Below are positions 41,494 to 49,849 of a stretch of 59,409 bases of DNA, piece after piece. The stretch comes from Planctomycetota bacterium (GTDB lineage Bacteria; Planctomycetota; UBA1135), in the NCBI GenBank assembly GCA_026421205.1, contig JAPKBM010000010.1, forward strand, positions 1-59,409. The letters are read 5' to 3'. The position numbers and the translations under genes were made by a program. Within the stretch, counting starts at the first letter, position 1. Each line of letters opens with the position of its first letter. The notes beneath the pieces were generated by a model that made no database searches, was not told the DNA's origin, and saw nothing but the letters and a program-made list of their open reading frames with translations.

Positions 41494-43151
41494 CCGGCGC
41501 CTTCTCCGCAGGGGAAGAGCTGTCCAAGTGTTGTGCTTTGTTTGCTTTCGGGGTCTCGGACAAGGCGCACGGGAGACGATGTACGAGTTTCTGCGCCAAT
41601 GAGTTGCCCTTTCATGTTGGCATAGCCCGGAAGTTTTTTATCAAAGACCGCTAAGCCTTCTTTGAGGCGTCGGGTGACTCCTTTGGGCAAGATGTCATCA
41701 TATTTGGCCGGAGTCAGCCCAGGAAGGTAACTGGTTGGAAGAGGTTCATCTTCCTGGTCCAGATCTTCTACAAAAGAGTCAATCCTCTGTGCCGGTGCTT
41801 TTTGATCTCCACCTCCTGCGTGAGCTGCCAAGACTTCAACGGCAATTTGAATGCGTACCCCAAAGATAGGGTCAAGGTCTGGGTGAATCGGCAGGCGACC
41901 TTCGGCCACTGCAATGGGATCTCCGCCACGAGGGTCGGCGATTACTTCATGAAGAAGGGGGTGGTCAGAAATAGTGGCGGCTTTTTTCAAGAGTTCCCCC
42001 CAGCCCCATCGCCAGCCTCGCTTCCCGCACCAATCTTTTGGTTGCAGTTCTACGACAATGCCTGAGTTTGCAAAAGCAGAATCTCTTTTTGCCAAGCTCA
42101 TGCCGTTAACCACAATCGTTCCTTCTTCTGTTTGTGTGGGGACAATCCAACCGCCGGGGCACATGCAAAAGGAATAAACACCACGCTCGTCAATTTTTGC
42201 AGAGAGTTCGTAAAAAGCCGCAGGTAAATCATCTTCTTCCCGGCGGCCTCGATACTGACGGGAGTCCACCCAATCTTGCGAATGTTCTGCGCGTACGCCT
42301 AGGGCGAACCCCTTTGCTTCTAGTGCTGCGCCGGCCTCTTTCGCAAAAAACAAAACGTCTGTTGCGGAGTGTCCAGTAGCAATCACAACAGCATCACCTT
42401 CCGTTTCCCCTGTTGTGACGGCGCCATCCTCCGTCTTTGACCAAGTGACCCCATAGGTTTCCTTCTCTTTGGTAAGTAGCCCCGTGACCCTTGTGTTGAA
42501 TTGAACTTTCCCAACCGTACGCAATGACTCTCTCATAGATTTAACAACTTTCGGCAAGCGGTTACTTCCAATGTGAGGCCGCCATGACCAGAGGATATTT
42601 TTTGGGGCACCGTGAGACACTAAGGTTTCAAGGACACTTCTAGAGTCTTCCTTGGAGGCGGAACGTGCATAAAGTTTTCCGTCGGAATAAGTTCCAGCGC
42701 CACCCTCTCCAAAGCAGTAATTGCTTTCTGGATTGACTACTTGGCCACGGTTTAAATTTGCGATATCCTTGCGTCGATCCTTAACATTTTTTCCTCTTTC
42801 TAGAAGGGTGAATCGGATTCCTTTGCGTGCGAGTTCGGTGGCACAAAAAAGTCCTGCCGGTCCACCGCCCACAATGACAACATGCGGAGCGTCGTCGGCA
42901 GGCGTCGGAAACGTTTCAGGCTCTAAGCTCGGTGGTGGTGGCACTTCCTCGTCGATTTCATAAGCGGTTACTTCGACACGCCAAATGCTTTTTGTCTTTC
43001 GGGCATCGAGACTTACCTTGCAGATGTGCACCTCAGCAATGGTTTCCGGGTCTATTCCATGCGCTTCCGCTGCACGGCGCTTTAGATCTTCATAAGGAAT
43101 GGTTTCCGGGTTTTGATGACCGGCGAGGCGAATGGCTTGAGAAAAAGGCAT
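41406..43151 (-). CDS. FAD-dependent dehydrogenase of the COG2509 group
   Basis: This is a 581-residue flavoprotein. An N-terminal domain of about 85 residues precedes the FAD site VVIVGGGPAGLFCATELARKG. CFGEGGAGTYSDGKLYAR and GLTPAKYDDILP are hallmarks of this uncharacterised dehydrogenase family. The C-terminus FPCGEGAGYAGGIVSAAIDG closes the FAD pocket. The substrate is not known. It lies 6 bases downstream of the malic enzyme gene. Its 3' end is antisense to the last 88 bases of the pseudouridine synthase gene. Confidence 0.87.
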   Translation of the reverse strand: MPFSQAIRLAGHQNPETIPYEDLKRRAAEAHGIDPETIAEVHICKVSLDARKTKSIWRVEVTAYEIDEEVPPPPSLEPETFPTPADDAPHVVIVGGGPAGLFCATELARKGIRFTLLERGKNVKDRRKDIANLNRGQVVNPESNYCFGEGGAGTYSDGKLYARSASKEDSRSVLETLVSHGAPKNILWSWRPHIGSNRLPKVVKSMRESLRTVGKVQFNTRVTGLLTKEKETYGVTWSKTEDGAVTTGETEGDAVVIATGHSATDVLFFAKEAGAALEAKGFALGVRAEHSQDWVDSRQYRGRREEDDLPAAFYELSAKIDERGVYSFCMCPGGWIVPTQTEEGTIVVNGMSLAKRDSAFANSGIVVELQPKDWCGKRGWRWGWGELLKKAATISDHPLLHEVIADPRGGDPIAVAEGRLPIHPDLDPIFGVRIQIAVEVLAAHAGGGDQKAPAQRIDSFVEDLDQEDEPLPTSYLPGLTPAKYDDILPKGVTRRLKEGLAVFDKKLPGYANMKGQLIGAETRTSSPVRLVRDPESKQSTTLGQLFPCGEGAGYAGGIVSAAIDGQNTASAVMEMFSSRVG

Positions 43152-43156
43152 GGTTG

Positions 43157-45406
43157 TTATTTTCCGCCACAGGCTACGGCCGTGAGGTGGACGATGTCGG
43201 AAACGCCGATGGAATGGGGCTGAAGCATATGCACGGGTTTTTGAAGGCCAAGCATGATGGGGCCGACGACATAGGCGTCGGTTAAAGAGCGCACGAGGTT
43301 GAACCCGATATTGGCGGACTGAAGATCCGGAAAAACGAGGACGTTGGCCGTTTGTCCGTTGAGTTTGCAGTTTTCGTAGCGGTCTTGAACCGTGGGGTCC
43401 AAGGCGCAGTCCACACGCATTTCTCCATCTATCAAAATGTCCGGCGCTTCTTTTTGAGCAATGGCCACGGCCCGGCGCACTTTTTCAGCATCGACGCCAG
43501 GGCTTCCTCCATAAGAAGAAGAGGAAAGCATGGCCACCACGGGTTTGATGCCGAAGCGTTTCATTTTTTCCGCAGACAAGATTGCGATTTCTGCAAGGTC
43601 TTCAGCGGTGGGGTTTTCATTTACGGCGGTGTCGGCAAAGGCAATGAGGCCTTTTTGCGTAAACATTAAAGTCATTCCGCAAGCACGGAGCACGCCTTCT
43701 TTAAGCGGGATGACTTTCAGCATGGGGCCCATCGTTTTGCGAACGTGACGAGAGAGTCCGGCCACCATGCAATCTGCCGCCCCCATGCGCACCATCATGG
43801 GGCCAAGCCATTGAGGGTCTTTGAGGCGTTCCTTGGCTTCTTCTAAGGTGCGCCCACGGTGCTGGCGAACTTGGAAAAGTTCTTTGGCATAGGTCTCTGC
43901 CTCGGAAAAGTTTTCAGGATCAATGATGGAGATGCCATCTATGGAGACACCGTGAAGAATTGCTTTTTCTTGAATGACGGATTCTTTACCAAGAAGAATG
44001 GGTTGCGCAATTCCTTCTTGAACGACGGCGGAGGCGGCAATGACGGCGCGATCCGCTTCACCCTCTGGATAGAGGACTCTTTTTTTCGCACGGCGTGCGC
44101 GGGCGATGAGTTCGCGCATGAGCTCGCGTTCTTGGCCGGCACGCTCTCCAAGTTCTCTTACATAGATATCTAAGTCCCTGGGTGCGCGCGCCACACCGGT
44201 TTTCATGGCAGCTTCGGCCACGGCCACGGCAACTTTGCGAATGACCCGGTGGTCCAAAGGCTTTGGAATGATGTATTCCGCCCCGAATTTAAGTGAATCT
44301 AAGCCATAAGCGCTTGCAATAGAATCGGGGACGGGTTCTTTGGCAAGGTCAGCCAGGGCGTGGGCCGCCGCTAATTTCATTTCTTCATTAATCGTGGATG
44401 CGCGTACATCCAAAGCTCCGCGAAAAATGAAAGGAAAGCCCAATACGTTGTTCACTTGATTTGGAAAGTCTGACCGACCAGTGGCCATGATGACATCGGC
44501 CCGTGCCTTTTTTGCAACGTCATAAGCAATTTCTGGGTCTGGGTTGGCCATGGCAAACACAATGGGGTTCTCTGCCATGCTCAAGAGCATTTTTGGTGTC
44601 ACCAGTCCGCCGACGGAAAGACCGAAGAATGCGTCGGCACCTTTCATGGCATCTTCTAATGTGCGCGCGTCTGTTTCTACGGCGAACGCTTCTTTGTATT
44701 TCGACATATTTTCTGTTCTGCCTTGATAGATGACGCCAGCTCGGTCTATCAAGAGAACATTTTCACGTTTTACGCCAAGGGTTACTGCAAATTTGGCGCA
44801 TGTCATGGCCGACGCCCCTGCACCGCTTACAACAAGCTTGAGGTCTTCCAGTTTTTTTCCGGCAACTTCCGCTGCATTCAGCAAGCTAGCGCCGGAAATA
44901 ATGGCGGTGCCGTGTTGGTCATCGTGAAAGACGGGGATGTCCAATTCTTGAATCAAGCGTTGTTCAATTTCAAAACAACGGGGCGCGGAAATATCTTCAA
45001 GATTGATGCCCGAAACCGTTGGGGAAATAGCCTTTATTGCGGCAATGATTTCTTCGGTGTCCTTGGTGCCCAGCTCAATGTCAAAAACATCAATGTCCGC
45101 AAATCGTTTGAATAAAACACCTTTTCCCTCCATGACGGGTTTGCTTGCATTGGGCCCGATGTCTCCGAGCCCAAGTACGGCGGTTCCGTCTGTGATAACG
45201 GCGACTAAATTTCCCTTGGCGGTGTATTCGTAAACCTTGTCCGGATCTTTCTCAATTTCACGACAAGGCTCTGCTACGCCAGGTGAGTAGGCCAGCGACA
45301 AATCAATTTGCGTAAGCGTTGGCTTGGTGGGCACCACTTCAATTTTTCCGGGCCGCCCGGTTTTGTGGTATTCCAGTGCTTCGTTTCGGGTTGTGAGTTC
45401 ACTCAT
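43157..45406 (-). CDS. maeB: NADP-dependent malic enzyme with phosphotransacetylase-like domain
   Basis: This is a 749-residue MaeB-type enzyme. The malic enzyme part (residues 1-430) contains SLAYSPGVAEPC, NLVAVITDGTAVLGLGDIG, HDDQHGTAII and the NAD(P) site LVVSGAGASAMTCAKFA. The C-terminal part (about 430-749) is a phosphotransacetylase-like domain starting at RVLYPEGEADRAVIAA and including SSSSYGGSPGVDAEKVRRAV. It decarboxylates malate to pyruvate with NADP reduction; the second domain is usually regulatory. It sits between the nucleotidase and FAD dehydrogenase genes on the same strand, 9 and 5 bases apart. Confidence 0.94.
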   Translation of the reverse strand: MSELTTRNEALEYHKTGRPGKIEVVPTKPTLTQIDLSLAYSPGVAEPCREIEKDPDKVYEYTAKGNLVAVITDGTAVLGLGDIGPNASKPVMEGKGVLFKRFADIDVFDIELGTKDTEEIIAAIKAISPTVSGINLEDISAPRCFEIEQRLIQELDIPVFHDDQHGTAIISGASLLNAAEVAGKKLEDLKLVVSGAGASAMTCAKFAVTLGVKRENVLLIDRAGVIYQGRTENMSKYKEAFAVETDARTLEDAMKGADAFFGLSVGGLVTPKMLLSMAENPIVFAMANPDPEIAYDVAKKARADVIMATGRSDFPNQVNNVLGFPFIFRGALDVRASTINEEMKLAAAHALADLAKEPVPDSIASAYGLDSLKFGAEYIIPKPLDHRVIRKVAVAVAEAAMKTGVARAPRDLDIYVRELGERAGQERELMRELIARARRAKKRVLYPEGEADRAVIAASAVVQEGIAQPILLGKESVIQEKAILHGVSIDGISIIDPENFSEAETYAKELFQVRQHRGRTLEEAKERLKDPQWLGPMMVRMGAADCMVAGLSRHVRKTMGPMLKVIPLKEGVLRACGMTLMFTQKGLIAFADTAVNENPTAEDLAEIAILSAEKMKRFGIKPVVAMLSSSSYGGSPGVDAEKVRRAVAIAQKEAPDILIDGEMRVDCALDPTVQDRYENCKLNGQTANVLVFPDLQSANIGFNLVRSLTDAYVVGPIMLGLQKPVHMLQPHSIGVSDIVHLTAVACGGK

Positions 45407-45415
45407 GATGTAGAG

Positions 45416-46414
45416 TTAGTTCTTTGCTTCTGCAAGTTGCAGACCTTTCACAACGAAATTATGAATTTCTGCCGACGCCGTGGCCAAAACCCCACGGTTT
45501 TCTTTGAGTGTATTTCCTAGGGTAAAATCGAGAGGCTTTCCGTCTAAATCAGTCACTTTCCCGCCAGCCTCTTCCGCCACAATAACCCCTGCGGCGTGGT
45601 CCCAAATATTCTCCCGATAGTCTGGGCGGGAGCGTGGCCGCACATAGATTTCTGCATTTCCTTCGGCTAATATTCCGTACTTAGCCTGGCTGTCATAGCG
45701 GACAAAGCCACCTTCAATACCCGCCTCTTCCATCATGGAAATAATCAAGGAGGGATCTCCGTGTGCTGACTCCACCGAACCCAAAACACGGCAAGCGGCG
45801 GCATCGGCTTTCGCGTTGGTGTGGACCGGTGTGGCTTCTCCACCATCTAGGGGCACACGTGTGGTTCCCTGGCCTTTTGCGGCGACGTACAAAACACCGC
45901 GGGGGCCGTCGGGTTGATTCAAATCCACGGGCAAGTTGGGGCAGGCCAATACGCCGGCGTAGGGCACGTTGTTTTTCATGATTCCGATGGCCACGGCGTA
46001 CTGCTCTCTGCGCAAAAAACCTTTGGTGCCGTCAATGGGGTCAATGCTCCAGGTATATTCGGAATTGCCTGTTCCTTGGTGATCAATCCATGCACAGACT
46101 TGGTCAAAGTTTACCTCTTCTCCAAGGTTGTCAGAGACCAGCTCTACAATCTGTTTTGCGCCCGCGTCCCCGGCGGTTTCTTTGAGGTGCTCCGACCCTT
46201 CTTCCGCAACAATGGTGTGGTCCGGAAAGGCCGCCGCCACTTCGCGAAGGATGACCGCTTGGCAGCCATAGTCCGCAAGTGTAACGGGCGACTTGTCCCC
46301 TTTTTCTAAAGAGAGGGGGGTTCCATCAAGAACTGCCCGGCAGATTTTGGAGGCGCGCTCACCTGCAGTTCGGGCAATTTCAAGAAGAGTGGGGAGAGAG
46401 TCCGACATGAGCAC
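45416..46414 (-). CDS. cysQ: 3'(2'),5'-bisphosphate nucleotidase (HAL2/CysQ type)
   Basis: This is a 332-residue member of the inositol monophosphatase superfamily. It has VAEEGSEHL, the metal site DPIDGTKGFLR near residue 125 and WDHAAGVIVAEEAGG near residue 270. The YAVAIGIM..YAGVLACPNLP stretch is closer to eukaryotic-type HAL2/SAL1 than to short CysQ. It would hydrolyse 3'-phosphoadenosine 5'-phosphate in sulfur metabolism. Translation may start at the third codon (ATG) instead of the first. Confidence 0.88.
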   Translation of the reverse strand: MLMSDSLPTLLEIARTAGERASKICRAVLDGTPLSLEKGDKSPVTLADYGCQAVILREVAAAFPDHTIVAEEGSEHLKETAGDAGAKQIVELVSDNLGEEVNFDQVCAWIDHQGTGNSEYTWSIDPIDGTKGFLRREQYAVAIGIMKNNVPYAGVLACPNLPVDLNQPDGPRGVLYVAAKGQGTTRVPLDGGEATPVHTNAKADAAACRVLGSVESAHGDPSLIISMMEEAGIEGGFVRYDSQAKYGILAEGNAEIYVRPRSRPDYRENIWDHAAGVIVAEEAGGKVTDLDGKPLDFTLGNTLKENRGVLATASAEIHNFVVKGLQLAEAKN

Positions 46415-46420
46415 GGAATT

Positions 46421-46725
46421 CTATCCGCGCTTTGCCCGCGCCATGATGCGAGTAATGGTGTCCTCGACTTCTTGGGCAAGCTCGGCGGCTTCCGGTACGC
46501 CAAACATGCCCAGCATGGCACTGGCGGCAAGGGTGCAAAGGACGGTTTTCCCGTCCTGCTCGTAAACCGAAACTCGGCAGGGCATGGCGGAGGAGATGGT
46601 GGCTCTAATTCCACGATTCCTTCCGCAACGGCGGCGACTTGGAGGGCGTCAGCGGCTTCGTATATGGAAGGTGAAGTTTTTAGAGTGAGACCATGTTTTC
46701 CATTTTTTTTTCTATGTTCATCCAC
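46421..46725 (-). pseudogene. DUF302-like gene split by a frameshift
   Basis: Reading towards the left, the downstream frame from about 46615 to TAG 46421 encodes RATISSAMPCRVSVYEQDGK, then SAMLGMFGVPEAAELAQEVE, matching the C-terminal part of DUF302 proteins. It is closed upstream by TGA near 46640. The other frame (from GTG 46725) encodes KTSPSIYEAADALQVAAVAE, matching the DUF302 N-terminus. A missing base between about 46590 and 46640 would join them. This is either a decayed gene or a sequence error; it overlaps the 3' end of the neighbouring lipocalin-like gene. Confidence 0.6.
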
Positions 46726-47161
46726 ATGACTTCTTGGCGGGTGCCGTCGGCAGATTCTGTGGTCATGGTGTAATTCCAAACGCGCCCATTTTCTAGGACG
46801 GTTTTGCCAAAAGTCGTGTTGGGAGTGCCGTGTTCATAATCTACGGAAACGGCCACGCTGTGGAGTGTGCTCGTTTTGGCGTCCCAGGTGAGGGACTCTT
46901 GCCCCCAGAAGGGCTTTCCGTCAGTGCTACTCAGGAATTCCGAAATCATCCATTGACCGTCCGGAGTAAAATGAATGTCATAAGTGCAGGGAATCTCCGT
47001 TTCTTGGTCGTATGCCAGGCGGTACGTGCCAGACCAGTGACCTTAAAATGGCGCGAGGTCAGATAAGGCTGGTAATCGGGGTGGCCGGCGTGGAAGAGGT
47101 GCGTAGAGGCGGCGCCCAGAAGAATCAGGCCGACACCAAAGAGAAGCGAGATAGGCTTCAT
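46680..47161 (-). pseudogene. Exported lipocalin-like (DUF1579-like) gene with a frameshift
   Basis: ATG 47161 opens a signal peptide (LFGVGLILLGAAST) and about 40 codons up to SRHFK. From about 47042 a different frame continues with GHWSGTYRLAYDQETEIPCT, DIHFTPDGQWMISEFLSS and further beta strands to TAA at 46680. That frame is closed by TAA (47043-47045) just upstream. One extra A in the AA pair there would give SRHFKGHWSGTYR without a stop. The overall pattern resembles DUF1579-type beta barrels, a tentative match. It is disrupted like its neighbour, so sequence error or local decay are both possible. Confidence 0.6.
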
Positions 47162-47198
47162 GCTTGAAGATTGTGCGTTTTTTTATTTTTCAAAAAAA

Positions 47199-48428
47199 AT
47201 GGATTTATTCAGTAGACAGCTGAGTGAAGGCGGTGACAATGCGCAATCTAGGCTTGTCCGTCCCACCCACATGAAAGTTGACGCACAATTAGTGAACGAG
47301 GCCCATGATCCCAGGGCGAACCCACCCGGAAAAGGGGGGGCTTGGTGGAAGTATGTTCTTCTTCTTTTTTTACTGTTTGGCTTTTTGGTCGCTATTAGAT
47401 TGCTCTCGAAAGGAATTGGCGGCTTTGGAGAAGGCTTCTCTGAGGGTTTATTAGATGGAGTTTCCCATCCTCTTGCGGGCCTGGCTTCAGGCATATTATT
47501 TACCGTTCTCGTGCAATCCTCTTCGGTCACCACGGCCACCATTGTTGCCATGGTTGGCGCAGGAACCTTAACGGTTGGTGCAGCGGTTCCCATTATCATG
47601 GGAGCAAATATTGGTACGACCATTACCAACACATTGGTCTCGATTGGCCATGTACGCCGGAGCGTGGAGTTTCACCGAGCATTTTCCTCTGCCACGGTTC
47701 ATGATTTTTTCAATTTAATTGTTGTTGGCATTATGTTTCCCATTGAAGTGGCTACAGGGTTTCTAGAGAAATCAGCTTATTCATTGGCGAACATGCTATC
47801 GGTTGGCGGTGGCGGGTCCTATAAGTCACCTATTAAGATGGCGGTTAAGTCCGGAGAACAGCTATTTTCTCAGATTTTTGAACAAGTTGGCTTAGAGGGT
47901 AATGGCCTTGCAAGTGCAAAGTTGGCTCTTGGCTTGGCTTTGATTTTTTCATGTTTAACGCTTATTACAAAAATCATGAAAAAGGTCATTGCGCACAAGG
48001 CGGAAAGGGCAATGAATTCAGTGCTCAAGAAAAATGTACTCGTGGCCGTTTCCATTGGAGCAATGATTACGATGGCTGTGCAGTCATCAAGCATCACTAC
48101 GTCACTCATTGTGCCCATGTGTGGATCCGGCATCCTCACGATTGACGCGGCATTTCCAGTGATGCTCGGCGCAAATATTGGAACAACGATCACCGCATTT
48201 TTGGCCTCCTTGGCCACGGACTTTAATGGCTTGGTGATCGCTCTTGTCCATGTCATTTTCAACCTCATTGGAACGGCCGGAATTCTCCTTATTCCACGTG
48301 CAAGGCAACTCCCAATTTTCTTGGCCGAGGGGTTATCCACCCGAGCTGTAGAAAGAAAGTCCTGGGTTGCCGCCTATGTTATTATCATGTTTATTCTTCT
48401 TCCTCTTTTCGGGATTCTTGTTTTCTAA
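47199..48428 (+). CDS. Na+/phosphate symporter, NptA/PNaS family
   Basis: This is an inner-membrane phosphate carrier of about 409 residues with roughly eight helices in two inverted repeats. Each repeat carries the QSSS substrate loop: VLVQSSSVTTATIVAMVG early and MAVQSSSITTSLIVPMCG late. GANIGTTIT follows each. The start is uncertain: ATG 47199 gives a polar 45-residue N-terminal tail, and ATG 47271 a shorter one. A PhoU-like gene follows 24 bases later, the usual partner for this family. Confidence 0.9.
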   Translation: MDLFSRQLSEGGDNAQSRLVRPTHMKVDAQLVNEAHDPRANPPGKGGAWWKYVLLLFLLFGFLVAIRLLSKGIGGFGEGFSEGLLDGVSHPLAGLASGILFTVLVQSSSVTTATIVAMVGAGTLTVGAAVPIIMGANIGTTITNTLVSIGHVRRSVEFHRAFSSATVHDFFNLIVVGIMFPIEVATGFLEKSAYSLANMLSVGGGGSYKSPIKMAVKSGEQLFSQIFEQVGLEGNGLASAKLALGLALIFSCLTLITKIMKKVIAHKAERAMNSVLKKNVLVAVSIGAMITMAVQSSSITTSLIVPMCGSGILTIDAAFPVMLGANIGTTITAFLASLATDFNGLVIALVHVIFNLIGTAGILLIPRARQLPIFLAEGLSTRAVERKSWVAAYVIIMFILLPLFGILVF

Positions 48429-48452
48429 CCGAAACACAACCAAGGTAAAAAA

Positions 48453-49124
48453 ATGTTTGAATGGCTCTCCGCTTTAAGATCTAAGCCCTCTGGGTTAGAG
48501 GAAATCATGCGCTTCTTCGAGCAGATGCTCGAAGATGGCCGGCACGTGTTTGACGCGGCCTCCAATGCATTGCTGGGGGGGGCAGATCCGAATGTTGTGA
48601 AGGATGATCTTTGGGCAACGGACAAGCGCATTAATGCTAACGAGCGGCGCATTCGTCGGCGCTTAATCACTCATGCAGCGGCTCACGGACGCACAGAGTT
48701 CCCTGTTTGCTTGGCTTTGATGTCCGTCGTAAAAGACGCTGAGCGCATCGGAGACTACGCCAAAAATATTTTTGACCTTGCTTTTATTGAAGCAAATATT
48801 TTGGAGTCTTCTCATGAAGATCTTGTGTCCATCAAGGACACCACCTCTCGACTTCTAGCAAAGTCAAGGAACGTTTATGACACGCAAGATGCGGAAGGTG
48901 CCCGCGCTTTCATAGGAGAGTGTGAATCACTGCAAGGGCACTGCGAAGAAAAACTGCGCGCGCTTTGTTTGATTGAAGGAGAAAATGCAGCGGCGACAGC
49001 TTTGATTTATAGATACATCAAGCGCATTTTGGCGCATTCTATGAATATTATTACTTCCGTTGTGATGCCCCTTGACCTCCTCGATTACTACGACGAAGAT
49101 AAGGGGCGCGAGACTAACGTTTAG
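48453..49124 (+). CDS. PhoU-like protein
   Basis: This is a 223-residue all-helical protein with two PhoU-type bundles. SVVKDAERIGDYAKNIFDLAF contains the E/D-R-IGDYA metal-binding motif, and the second repeat ends with HSMNIITSVVMPLDLLDYY. Members regulate phosphate transporters or the PhoR/PhoB pathway; the position directly after a Na/Pi symporter gene points to control of that carrier. The stop overlaps the convergent SDR stop (TTAG). Confidence 0.85.
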   Translation: MFEWLSALRSKPSGLEEIMRFFEQMLEDGRHVFDAASNALLGGADPNVVKDDLWATDKRINANERRIRRRLITHAAAHGRTEFPVCLALMSVVKDAERIGDYAKNIFDLAFIEANILESSHEDLVSIKDTTSRLLAKSRNVYDTQDAEGARAFIGECESLQGHCEEKLRALCLIEGENAAATALIYRYIKRILAHSMNIITSVVMPLDLLDYYDEDKGRETNV

Positions 49125-49846
49125 TGCGCGCGCCAGCCGCCATCGACAGGCAGGGCAACCCCTGTGATCCATCGGGCGGCGTCGGACAGAAGAAAGGCAA
49201 TTGCGTCGGCGACAGCATCGGGAGTGCCCAAGCCAAGAAGGTGTCGCTCTTCTAATGCAGCCAGCCTTTCTGCGGGGAGCTCTTTGAGCCAAGCTCGGTT
49301 GATGTCCGTAATCACAAACCCAGGGCATACGCAGTTTGCTCGAATACCCTGTTCCCCATAGTCCACAGCCAAGGATTGTGTGTAATTCACGACCGCGGCT
49401 TTGCTGGAGCCATATGCGGCCCGTGCCTTCATGCCCGCAAGGCCCGCGATGGATCCAACCGTGACAATGGCCCCCTTCTTTGCCGAGGTCATATACGGCA
49501 AGACGGCTCGGCAACTTCGATGGGTTCCGGTGAGATTGACCTTGAGGGTTTCTTCCCAAAAAGAATCCTCTGCATGAAGAGCATCGGCGCGTTGTGGATT
49601 GATTCCTGCGTTCGCAACAAGTCCGTCAATGCCCCCGTGCTTTTCGGCAAAGTCCCGCGAAGATTTTTCCATCGCTCCTGTTTCTGCAACATCACAAGTG
49701 GCGAAATCAACCGAGAGCTCTTCCGCAAGCTCTTGAAGAGGCAGCTTTCTTCGGCCTACTAGAAGTAATTGAGCTCCCTCTCTGGCCAGCCGGCGTGCCG
49801 TTGCTTGACCGATGCCGGTTCCTGCACCGGTAATGATGACGCGCAT
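49121..49846 (-). CDS. Short-chain dehydrogenase/reductase
   Basis: This is a 241-residue classical SDR. The NAD(P) site is VIITGAGTGIGQATARRLA, with the NAG motif in VANAGIN. The catalytic Ser is in VTVGSIAGL, and Tyr and Lys are in YGSSKAAV. The C-terminus WITGVALPVDGGWRAH is typical. The basic GRRK at the end of the second strand suggests NADP preference. FabG-like, but substrate is unknown. It is the last gene of the carbon operon, 3 bases after aconitase. Confidence 0.88.
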   Translation of the reverse strand: MRVIITGAGTGIGQATARRLAREGAQLLLVGRRKLPLQELAEELSVDFATCDVAETGAMEKSSRDFAEKHGGIDGLVANAGINPQRADALHAEDSFWEETLKVNLTGTHRSCRAVLPYMTSAKKGAIVTVGSIAGLAGMKARAAYGSSKAAVVNYTQSLAVDYGEQGIRANCVCPGFVITDINRAWLKELPAERLAALEERHLLGLGTPDAVADAIAFLLSDAARWITGVALPVDGGWRAH

Positions 49847-49849
49847 GAG

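Noticed and set aside
46306-46779. Continuous 157-codon minus-strand open frame
   Set aside because: Only its middle resembles DUF302. The rest is proline/serine-rich out-of-frame reading of the nucleotidase and neighbouring genes.
48333-48341. DnaA-box-like TTATCCACC
   Set aside because: It is a single copy inside the symporter coding sequence, so it does not indicate an origin.
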